From Hemibagrus wyckioides (lineage: Eukaryota; Chordata; Actinopteri; Siluriformes; Bagridae): a stretch of DNA of 64,000 nt. The stretch lies in NCBI RefSeq assembly GCF_019097595.1, contig NC_080720.1:26005852-26069851 (forward strand), given 5' to 3'. The notes beneath the pieces were generated by a model. That model made no database searches. It saw only the letters and a list, made by a program, of their open reading frames with translations, and had not been told where the DNA came from. Made by a program: the position numbers and the translations under genes. Below are positions 46,401-58,278 of the stretch, piece by piece (position 1 is the first letter of the stretch; each line of letters starts with the position of its first letter).

Positions 46401-47832
46401 TGCCAACAGAAACCATCTAATAATATTTCATCAGATTAACCTCAGTTTTAGGGGCTGTTACATTCTAGTAAGATAAATGGAGAAAACCTCATGGAACAAG
46501 CTGACAATCTCTTTATAAAACTGGAAAATGATCTGAAATGCTGCCAGTCAAAATGGGGTCCATTAAACGGTGATTTATAATATACTCCTTTGATTTACTT
46601 CAAAGATTTTCTTTTAATGATGATGAGGAGGATAATGTAAAAATCAGCCAGCAGAGATATGTTCATGTTTGTAAAGAATTTGGTAATTACTCTGGAGCTC
46701 AGTAAGTGTGGGTGTGTAATAATGCCTGAAGATTAGAAATCTCTGAAAGTCTCTACGCTGCCATATGATTTCATACTAGCCGAGATTTATGAAATATTCA
46801 AAACAGCTGTTCTGGTAGCAGCATCCACTGAAAAGCCAGAGGAAAAGAGTAATAATGTCTCTGCTTTTTTCTGTGCCAGAACATTCTTTAGCTAGTTTCA
46901 AGTCTTTAGTGTTTTAGTTGTTGTGAGGGATTTTGTTGCAACCTGGCAACCCTCCCCTTAGGTTTTCAACAGCTGTTCTGAATTTGTATTACAAAGCAAA
47001 ATCCTTGTGATTGTTTCACCCTGCAAGATCGACACCTATTGTGAAAGTTTGGCATGCTTTCTTTAAAACAGCCACAACCATCACCACCACCAAGTACTTA
47101 ACCTTTTGACCAGATCTCTGTTCATTCTTGTTTTGGATGCATTCAATCCAAATAATGTATTCAAATATTCAGTATGTGTATTTAATATCCATTTACACCC
47201 CTAGTCTTTATAGTACGAGCTTACTCATATCTTGTTTCGTGAATGCTCCTCAACATTACATACAACTATAAACGACTAAAAAGTACAAGAAGTTCATCAA
47301 CAAATAGTTTGTTCTTAAAAAAAAAAAAAAGAATAGTGGTGATGTATAAGAGGAACAAAACATTTTGGGATATGTGGTTACTGGAAACATCATTGTAGCC
47401 TTTAGGCCACGTAACACCACTCAGTCACTGATTACTTTTCTGTAACAGCACCTCATCAAGTGTTTTATTCCTTATTTAAGGGCTTTTAGGGTTTCTTTAA
47501 TGCAGCATACTTACATTATACAAACCTTTATATACACATGGTCAACTCTAGGATCATTAACAATAATTATAAAATTATATATCCTTGGATTTCTAAATTG
47601 AGAATAAAATGATCCTTGATGTTATTGCCGAAGACAAAAAGTACATGAAAATTACCACCAAAATGATTGCATATAATTATTAATACATGCAATGCCTATA
47701 AACAGGATTTCAGTGAAATTAGTTTTCAGCTTATACATCTTTTAGGTATAAATAAAATGTTCTTTCTGTGCTTTGCTCTGGTTCTTTGCAAAAAAATCAA
47801 AATTTCAACACAGCTTAGATGAAAACATTTAG
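43440..47832. other. gpr45 5' side to mrps9 3' side intergenic region
   Basis: Holds the gpr45 upstream region (a non-coding first exon is possible but not identified), a probable hAT-type repeat at 45440-45905, and otherwise unrecognised AT-rich DNA. No further gene is supported. Confidence 0.5.
45440..45905 (-). repeat. Probable hAT-type dispersed repeat
   Basis: One end reads CGATTCTTTGAACCGACTCT and the other GAGTCGACTCGTTCTAGTGA, then GTGACTCACAATTCCCATCG. Such paired ends with CGACTC/GAGTCG motifs are typical of a fish non-autonomous repeat. Boundaries are approximate. Confidence 0.4.
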
Positions 47833-47838
47833 TTTATT
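47833..47838 (-). other. mrps9: Polyadenylation signal of mrps9
   Basis: TTTATT on the plus strand is AATAAA on the minus strand, 160 nt past the mrps9 stop. Confidence 0.6.
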
Positions 47839-47997
47839 GCAATATACATGATTCTTTTTTACAAACAGTACAGACTGTAAGAGACACAGCCAGTGGATTT
47901 GAATTCTACGGGGGCTTTAAGATCTTGTGTGTATAAATATGTTTGTGAATAAATGTGAACTAGATGTTGATGTTGGATCCACAGTGCCTGATACCGG

Positions 47998-50900
47998 TTA
48001 GCGCTTTTTCCAGGTGAATTTCTTACGTGCTCCAGCCTGGCCAGGCTTCTTCCTCTCTTTGACCCTGGGGTCAGATGTCAGAAGACCAGCTGAAAACAAC
48101 ACAATAAAAATTGGTTAGGATGTTTTCTATTCTAAATACAGATAAAAAATTGAGTATACATCTCTAACGCTTTTCAAACTGTGCTCATCGTTCTAAATCC
48201 TGCCTTTAATCCCCAGGTAGAAAAATGAAACGCAGGATTCTGTTTACATGGTTCAGAATTACCCAGAGGTAACTGTTTTAAGTGTGAAAAGCCCTTATGT
48301 GTGTCACAAGAAACAATCTGTCTGTAGCTGGAGAAGAGATTCTGAGAGTGATAGGACCAAAGAGGGGCAAGTGAGAGAGAGCATGACTGTCTTAGGCTGT
48401 GTGTTATACATGCCATATAACTGTGTGAATGTGTGTGCAAGTGCCTTTTCTTCTAAAGAATTAACCACTAGAGGGCAGGTTAGAGCTGAACCATCCCTGG
48501 ATGCTAGGTTTCCATGACAACTTGTGAAATTTCACACCTACTATTCTGGGATGCATTTGTTTTTCAGTATAGAGTGGCATGGAGTCATACAGCAGTCCTG
48601 TTAGCGTTTCCTTAAAATCTGTCTTTTGCTGTCAGAAGCTGCATCTCACATTACAAACCATGACCTAAAACCAGGAGCATATTTTAAGCTAGGTTTGTCC
48701 ATCAGAAGTTTGCTCACATCGAACAATACCATTATAAAAGACAAACTTCAAACCCTTTCTATAGAGTCCCATATGTTCTGTCAATAAACAGTGAGACCTA
48801 TAAACAATGGAAATGTGACTGTGTTAACATAAAAAAAAGCAATTCATATTCATCCTTTAAGATCCTGAAGCTCAGAAAAGTGTAGAAAAGATTTCACACA
48901 TGCATGTCTCTGAAGCGGAGACTGTAACTAAAGAGAAATGAGCAGTGTGTGCTTATGAGCTGTATGTGTGTCTCACACTCACCTTGCCTCATGTTCTCTA
49001 CATCTCCATTAGAAACAAAGCTGAGCAGTGCTCGTGAGATGGCCAGCCTCAGAGCTCCGGCCTGGGACGAGTGACCGCCGCCCTCCACGGTGGCCTCCAC
49101 ATCAAACCTTCCCAGCATGTCCACAAAGTGCAGCGGGAACATCAGCTGTTGTCTACAAGAAACAAATAATATAAATTCTGTCCATTACATTCAATGGCAT
49201 CTCTCTAGAAAGACAGTGAACAATGAAGATTACATATGATTAATCCAAAAACTTAGGAACAATCTAAAGAATAATCCGATTTTTGGGATTTGAAATGTTC
49301 CTCATAAAAGAAAGCCCACCTGGTCTCACTAGATGATAAAAGCAGGCTTAGTATAAAATGTTTAAGGACTAACAGTCCTAATGTAATGCAATGCCTGCAT
49401 CTGTGTCTGTTTAGTGCTCCAAATATTCATACACTATATTGCCAAAAGTATTCGCTCACCTGCCTTGACTCGCATATGAACTTAAGTGACATCCCATTCC
49501 TAATCCATAGGGTTCAATATGACGTCGGTCCACCCTTTGCAGCTATAACAGCTTCAACTCTTCTGGGAAGGCTGTCCACAAGGTTTAGGAGTGTGTTTAT
49601 GGGAATTTTTGACCATTCTTCCAGAAGCGCATTTGTGAGGTCACACACTGATGTTGGACGAGAAGGCCTGGCTCTCAGTCTCCGCTCTAATTCATCACAA
49701 AGGTGTTCTATCGGGTTGAGGTCAGGACTCTGAGCAGGCCAGTCAAGTTCATCCACACCAGACTCTGTCATCCATGTCTTTATGGACCTTGCTTTGTGCA
49801 CTGGTGCACAGTCATGTTGGAAGAGGAAGGGGCCAGCTCCAAACTGTTCCCACAAAGTTGGGAGCATGGAATTGTCCAAAATGTCTTGGTATGCTGAAGC
49901 ATTCAGAGTTCCTTTCACTGGAACTAAGGGGCCAAGCCCAGCTCCTGAAAAACAACCCCACACCATAATCCCCCCTCCACCAAACTTTACACTTGGCACA
50001 ATGCAGTCAGACAAGTACCGTTCTCCTGGCAACCGCCAAACCCAGACGTCCATCAGATTGCCAGATGGAGAAGCGGGATTCGTCACTCCAGAGAACGCGT
50101 CTCCACTGCTCTAGAGTCCAGTGGCGGCGTGCTTTACACCACTGCATCCGACGCTTTGCATTGCACTTGGTGATGTATGGCTTGGATGCAGCTGCTCGGC
50201 CATGGAAACCCATTCCATGAAGCTCTCTGCGCACTGTTCTTGAGCTAATCTGAAGGCCACATGAAGTTTGGAGGTCTGTAGCGATTGACTCTGCAGAAAG
50301 TTGGTGACCTCTTCGCACTATGCGCCTCAGCATCCGCTGACCCCGCTCCGTCAGTTTACGTGGCCTACCACTTTGTGGCTGAGTTGCTGTCGTTCCCAAA
50401 CACTTCCACGTTCTTATAATACAGCTGACAGTTGACTGTGGAATATTTAGGAGCGAGGAAATTTCACGACTGGATTTGTTGCACAGGCGGCATCCTATCA
50501 CAGTTCCACGCTGGAATTCACTGAGCTCCTGAGAGCGACCCATTCTTTCACAAATGTTTATAAAAACAGTCTGCATGCCTAGGTGCTTGATTTTATACAC
50601 CTGTGGCCATGGAAGTGATTGGAACACCTGATTCTGATTATTTGGATGGGTGAGCGAATACTTTTGGCAATATAGTGTATCTGTATCTGGATTTAAACCA
50701 GAAGTAGCCTAAAGTGTTTATTATTATTATTATTATTAAATACATCCCATACCACTATGTCTACCACTGTGCCAGAGGTAGAAATGCCAGCACTATCAGC
50801 ATGGTTTATGAATTCTACAGCAGTGTTTATCTGGAAGTTTATTTCTATTTGTACCTAATAGCAATATTTTCTATAAAAAATTTAGTTGGTTCTCTTTCCC

Positions 50901-53900
50901 ACATCACCACCAAACTAGTTATTAATTTCTGGCAAGCTTTCTTCCTGTTTCTGGAAGAGTAAAGGCTAACGTGTGCTTCTTATGAGAAATCAAGCATCAT
51001 TTTGCCCTTTTTTTCTGCTGCCCTTTTCCAGATGCATGAGCCCAGGACTGGCTAATGTCTCTGTGACTGACAGGGGAGAGACAGTATGCTGTGCTATCCC
51101 TCTCATTCAGAAAGCATGGCCAATTTAGCTTCTAGCAAGGCATCATGGGGATTTGAACTTGTAATAGGCCGAATGCTTTTCCACTGTGCAATGGCCAGTA
51201 GTGGCTCATGGGTTAAGGCTCGGGGTTACATATCAGAAGGTCAGGAGTTCGATTCACAGCACTGCCAAGCAGGGTTCTTGAGCAAGGCAATTAACCCTAT
51301 CTGCTCCAGAGATGATGCATCATTGATGACCCTGTGCTAAGAAGCTGGGATATGTGAAAAATAAATATCACTGTGCTCTAATGTATATATGACATTATTC
51401 TTTCTTCAAGCATTCTAAAAGAAACAAACAGCAGGCCTCTTATTCATATCTGTAAGGACACATTATTTGTTCAATCTGTAGTGATATTGGTATTCAGTTA
51501 CATCCTCATCCCCGACGGTCTTAGATTGTGCCGTACTATAGTGCGATATATTTGTGCTACTGCCAATAATGTATTCGATTTCAATTATTTCAGGCATATC
51601 ATTGCCATACTGAGATATCGAATGTTTTGTAGAGCTTCTAAGGTTGTGTGTGTAACCCTGGTTCTCTTATTAGAAGAATTTATCTTTCACTGAGCACAGG
51701 GTAGAGCAGACTTGGGCTCTGGAGAGTCGCAGTGGGTGATATAAAGGAGGCAGGGCTCAGTGTCATGGATGCTTTGTTATCGTAGGTTCATGCACATAAT
51801 CTAACCACCTAATTCTCTCCACCTCCATTGTATCAGTGGTTCTCAACTTTTATCCACTCTCCATTTCTAAGTGTTTTCTGGTATGGTGAGAATATTTTGA
51901 ATTAGGGGTGTCCATCATTCTTGCATTATAGTATATTATACGTGTCACTGATATATGATCCACGACTGCATGCATGTGTACACAAGGTGCTTGTGAGTCG
52001 TCTAGTCTGAAGGCAGAGCCCTTAGTGTCTCACACTTGCAAGACCAAGAAAACGTCACCCATCCTCTTTAATGGGTTAGGACTGTGTGATAAGAGCAGGC
52101 CCACTACTCACTCAGCTGTGTAATTAACCTTCCTCAAAGACGTACAAAAAGAAGGAAAAATACAATAGCATAGTGAGGAGAAAACTGCTGTGTAGGAATA
52201 TTTCTTTTTAGTGGCTTTGGCTTTAGCATTCTAAAGAGCATAAAAGCTGGAAAAGACTAGAGAATGCATATTAAAATGTTTTATATTGGGACAACTCCTT
52301 AACATTTTATCACAAAGCCATGATTCTGCATAAGAATACTTGTTAAAGAACAACGTGTATAGGACAAATAATCAACCACAGAGTGGAGTCATGTGCAACT
52401 ACCCTAAAGAATTGTTATTATTATTTCCAATAACGGCACAGTATAAAATGTTTTATTCCATTTATGTCACAGGAATTTTTTCGTTTACTAAAGAATGACA
52501 CGGCAAACTTTTTATTCGTTCATAGTTACGTTCCCTCACCAGATTCTCTTTTTTCTCTCTTTAATAAGACATAAATGTACAGCTAGTCATGTTACTGAGA
52601 ACTACAGTGAACTACAGTGAGGACTCTCCTTTAATGCTGAAAGGTCTCTGTAATGAAAACTTAATATATAACAATTCTTATGTTTGCTTATTTGCAGCAT
52701 CTCTGTCTAAATCGTTACTATAGAAATGGCAACATAATAAACATATTAGAAAGAGTGCATTAATAAAAGCGTGAAAAAAATCAATGAAAACATTGCTTTG
52801 CAGTCAGCACTACTGTCAGAGCTGCTGTTATAGAAAACAGATCACTACCTGATCAATTATAATTGACAATTCAAAATTAATGTTCAGACTAGAGCCTAGA
52901 AGTTTATGTTCTGTTTTGTTTTATCTGAGGGCCCTCCCCAAGGCAGGCTTCAGTCAGACACTCTGTTTCTGTTACTCTACTCTGTGACAATTGAATCTGG
53001 TACTAGTTGCATTCAGAGTATGATTTTGTGTGTGTTATAATACATACATACATAAAAATTATAACTGTATTTAGTGTTGGACCTGAAGCAATACATCTAC
53101 CTCCAGCTCACATTACTAACCTGTACACCACACATCTAGGCTAAAGCCCAGTCTTTGTAGGGACGGACATACACACACACACACACACACACACACCTGT
53201 CCTGAAGAATGGGGAAATGCTGCACATAGCTCCTGCCATTGATTGTGATACAGCCTGAGCCTCGATCTCTGAGTGTGACGCTGGCGTTGGATGTTTTTCT
53301 CCTTCCTGTGGCAGAGTGAAAGAGCAGTGATAGAGTGTGAGAGAGAGTAGAGCCTTTCATGATAAGATCACTGGAATATAGAGTTTTAGTGCAGGTGTAA
53401 AAAAAAATACTCCTTTTTTAACCCAACTGGAGAGTAGAACTTTAATGGCTGTAGTGATGGTAAAAAGGATTCATGCAACAGTCCTGACAATAAAAACAAC
53501 AACAAGTGTGTGTGTGTACCATCAGCCTGACTGAAGGCCACTCCATCTTCACTGTGTTGTAGTGCAGGTATCTCTTGCTTGCTGGACTGAACTTCCAGTT
53601 TCCGGCGGAAACGCTGCACAAACTCTTCCTCCATAGAGCCGTAGGGCATGGACAAGAGCCTCTCCATCAGCTGCAGGAACCGAGTATACTGCACACACAC
53701 ACTTCCATCAAACTTGAATTGAACTTTTCAAACAGTGCCCTCTTGTGTTCTCTTTAGGAAGTGTACCAGATGAGTAAACGCTTATAATACGGTATGATGG
53801 ATGTTTAGCACTTACATCATGATCAGAGATATTCTCTACCAGTAACTGCTCCAGCTCCTCCTTCAACAGCCACCGGCTACCACTCAGAGAGCTGAGAACA

Positions 53901-56351
53901 CACACAGTTTTAATGTAAACACTCGAAGTACAAATAATATCAAACAGATCTAACTATATTACCTTTTCCACTCTTCTGCATGTCGCTGCATGACTAGTGT
54001 ATCACTGAACCATCAAATCTGGGTAATAAGTAGTTTATTTACTTAAAATCATCACTGTGTAGTGGATGAACTGTTTCTGTCGAGTCTAATCCTTGTATTG
54101 ACATTCTCACCCACCCGAAGAACTGTTCCTCTTGTTCTTCCGTACATACCACACCGATTTATGAGCATCACATTCATTTCAAGTGTATTGTTGACCATCA
54201 TACTATTTCTCCCATAGCTCTAACTATTCACTTTATTAGGAACACCTGCAGACCATGCAGGTATCTAAACAGCCAATCAGGTGGCATCAGCAAAGTGTAA
54301 AAATATAACAATATAAAAAATAAATAAAACAGATACAAGTCAAGAGCTTCTGTTACTGTTCACATCAAACATGAGAATGAAGAAGAAGTGAAGTGTGAGC
54401 TCTGCATTGTGTGGAAAAAGTAAAAAACATGAATGAGCAACAGTTCTGTGGATGGAAGAGGTCTGATGACAGAGGTCAGAGGAAAAGGAGTCAGGAACGA
54501 TATAATAACTTATATAATCACTCTTTACAGATGTGGTGAGCAGAAAAGCATCACAGCATGCACAAAACATACACACAAAACTGAATGGGAAAAATCCAGG
54601 TTATGCATTTTTTTTATTCTTCAAATGTCTGATGAATCTGTGCTCATGAGAGCCTCAGAATCCTGTTCTTGGCTGATAGCAATGGAACCTGATGTGGTTT
54701 TCTTTTGTTGTAGCTCATCCTCCTCAAGGTTTGAGGTGTTGTGCTTTTCTGCTGCAAAGACTACTTATTTGAGTTCTTATAGACTTCCTGTCAGCTCAGA
54801 CCAGTTAATCCATCTCCTCCAGGTGTCCCAAATATCATGGATGGTTAGTGTGGATGTAATTGTTCATTTTGTTCCTACTGAAAAGCAGCCAGGGTTTCAG
54901 GTAACTGTAGCACCTGTCATCAAGCCCCCAGTAATGAACCTGAAAACATTTCTCAACCGAAATTCCTTTTTTTCTAGCATATAGTTCAACCAGAAGACTC
55001 GGACTCTACTGAAAGTCTCCAACACGCTGACTGTCCAGAATTCACATGTATAAAAATAATAATAAACACTATCACGAATACTACTTTACTTTAACATGGC
55101 TTTATTCATCTGGCTCAATGTGTGTTAGAAAGCTGATGATAATAAAATGATAGAGAGATATAGAATTGTAGAATGGTGATAGAATATACAGAAGGATCAT
55201 AAAACAGTGTACCAAAGTAAGATAAGAGACTCTCACAATCTCTTTTCTTTTTTGATTTTGTGTACTTTTTGAAATGTTTTTAAGTCTCGAGTATGTTCAC
55301 ACAAGCAACATTTAAATGAGAAGTATACATGCTGTTTAAGTTATTTTGACCATCTTGACAAATTAATTTTAAAAACCTCTCTTGCAGCCTTCAAAACTGG
55401 TAGGATGTTTTAAACACATAGAAACAGTGCTTGCCAGTGTGCTGAAATTAATACAGTCTGACTGACAGGGATGTTTTGGTACTGATACAGTATGCCATCT
55501 ATGTTGCTTTTGAACCTCCAGATAACCAAAAGATTCCTCTTATATGAACATTATCATAATGTTCAAATGTTACAGTAGTCCTAAATCACAAATCTAGCGT
55601 TTGGGGTCACATAAAATGTCCATTTGGGGTTGTGTGCCCAAAAAGCGTTGGGAATCACCGGTCTACAGAACTGTGTATATATTTAAGCTGAGATGTCAAA
55701 GTAATGTCATTAGAATTGTGAGAATTCAGTCTCAGTGACATCTAGTGTGGTTTTTCCCCCAGATGTGTACATTAGAGCAGAGGTTACAAAACATCAAAAG
55801 TTTTATTCCCCCAAAACTCTATATATCATTAGAATGTCTGAATGGAGTACTCACATCTGTTTGGTGTCTTGACTAAAAAGTCCTTTACTTCTCAACTTGT
55901 CTTGATATTTTTCGATCGCCAACACTTTCCCGAACATATCCTGGAATCAATAAGGATTTCAAAAGCACATGAACCGTCAAAAGGACTAAACAGAGTGATT
56001 TTTTTTATGTCTAATATTTCACAAAAAGGTCAAAATACAAAAGTGAGACACAGCTGCAGAAAAAATGCACTTGTTTATAGAGTTCAAGTGGAAATGGACC
56101 CTTTAGCAAGAGCGAACAAAAAAAATGTAGTCGGGAATTTCTTGAAAGGGAAAAAAAAAAAAACATGAATTTTAAAATCCCCCCTCTTTTTAGACAAAAC
56201 ACACACATACAAAACACAGAAACACACATACAGGGATCTCCATTATGAAGGCAGATCCCATCTCCGTCTCTTCAGCCCTGGCTGGATTTAATTGTGTGTG
56301 GGGGGAAATTGAATTGGGGAGCACTTGGGCCGTAACCCCTTTCTCTCTCAT

Positions 56352-56426
<75 letters not shown>

Positions 56427-56794
56427 CTTCCCTCCTCCCGGCAGGAGGAGCTGCCATGCAGAGCCGGATGGCGTCCTCGGGCATTCTTGTCTAAATTGGC
56501 ATCGCGCCCACGAGCCTGGAGTGCCCGTCAGGCGTCATGGCGATGAAGCGAAGCAGGGCAGGGTGTGTGTGTGTGTGTGCGTGTATGCGCGCACACGCGC
56601 ATGCAGCTCACGTCGGCCCTTTCCCCTCGGCCGCGCGAGAATTCATTTCCCCCCGCAATTATTCCGCAGCTGTTTGTTTAATTCCATCCTGATAGAGTGC
56701 GTCTAATCCACCGGCGCTCGCCAAAAAAGCAAACATCGGGCAAAAACCAATTTTCAGTGCAAAAAAAGAGAGAGAGGAGTAATAGAAAAGAAAT

Positions 56795-56833
<39 letters not shown>

Positions 56834-58243
56834 GTAAGATGAGTGGAATGCACATTACACATTTGTAAAAAGCTGGCCATAAAAAGAAGTCGGAGAAATT
56901 CAACCAAGAAAAGGAAAAGGAGAGTTAGACAGAATCAAGGCCACTTTGCTTTGGGGGTTGGGGTGGGGTGTTAGGGGTAATGATAACGCACTAGATTTGA
57001 TATAAGCTGTGAGCTTTTCAAATTCAATACATCAGACCAACATTGTACAGCATGGCAATGTCTACAAGGTAGATTTTAAAGCAGCTCTTTGGGGGGAAAA
57101 AATAAAAAAAATAAATAAAAACAGCTGCAATAAAACAAAAATATCTTTGTGCATTAAAAACTATGGTATAAAAGAGAATTCTAATATGACCAGCAATCTA
57201 AGAACAAGGCCTGTATTGTGCAAGTGTAGGTCTTACAACAAATCATGTGGAAAACAGTGAATACTATTCCATGTACGTTAATATGATCATGATCAGGCCA
57301 GGTAAACAGTATAAGAATAACTCTAGATTAAAGCTGCTCCTCAGATGGATTTTAGCGCCTGGATTTTAGTCTAATAATCAGGTTATTTAGTGCAGTAACA
57401 AAAATAAAAAGACAGACAGGGTTACAGGTGCACAGTAACAGCAGACGTCCATTTTACATACATCATTTATTCTGAATGTAATTAGATTACTGTCCACCTC
57501 GTGTAGGTTTTCTAATTAATCATATTCATTTTAAATTATTGCAATAATCTGATTTTTGTTGCAGTTATCAGATTAATGTGTGCATGCAAATGTACTCAGT
57601 GATTTTGTTTTAGTTAAATTTACAGATCATCTTTGTGTAAAAAGCTCCTGTCTCCTGTATACTACACCATAATTTCAGTATACTTTCTAATATTTTTTTT
57701 AATTTGCTGTAGGGATAAAAAGCTTTCTCTGTAGTAGTGTACAGACGCAGTATTACAAACTGGGATTTAAAATGAAAAACGTGTATATGGTACGCCTGTG
57801 CGATCGCGTTCGTGTGCATGGTCGTGTGCATCTGAGTTCTTTCCCTTTTCCCTCTTCTCCCAGTAAAATATTGCTCTCTGCTGGCTGGGGAGCTGTACGT
57901 TATTTTCTGATTTGACATACCTATTTAAATGAACAGCAGGGGTCTCGGCTACTGCCGGGCAAAAGGGGAGAGGCTCGGGGGCTCGGGCAAGTCGAGGACA
58001 ATGCCACATTAATCAACACGCGCACGCAGATCTGCGCTGCTATGGCGTCACGTCTTAGCCCAAGGTCGAGTCTGGAGATAAATGGCAGAGGAGAAACGAG
58101 AAAGGAGAAGGAGCAGGAGAAACGTGGAAAAAAAAAAAAGAAACTTTGAAAAGGAATTAGCTGAGGTGACAAAGAGCTGGTTACAGTGCAGGGATGTCTC
58201 TGGGGTTCGTTTCCCAAATCCTCAATGCACAGCTGTACCTCTC

Positions 58244-58278
<35 letters not shown>

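Noticed and set aside
51188..51265. tRNA-like promoter boxes, considered as a tRNA gene
   Set aside because: The acceptor and anticodon stems do not pair well, and a typical SINE body follows.
54433..54984. 183-aa open frame in an mrps9 intron
   Set aside because: Lies largely inside a non-coding dispersed repeat that has diverged copies elsewhere in the window.
56245..56706. 153-aa frame with poly-His/Thr
   Set aside because: Translation of a CA microsatellite plus flanking non-coding DNA.
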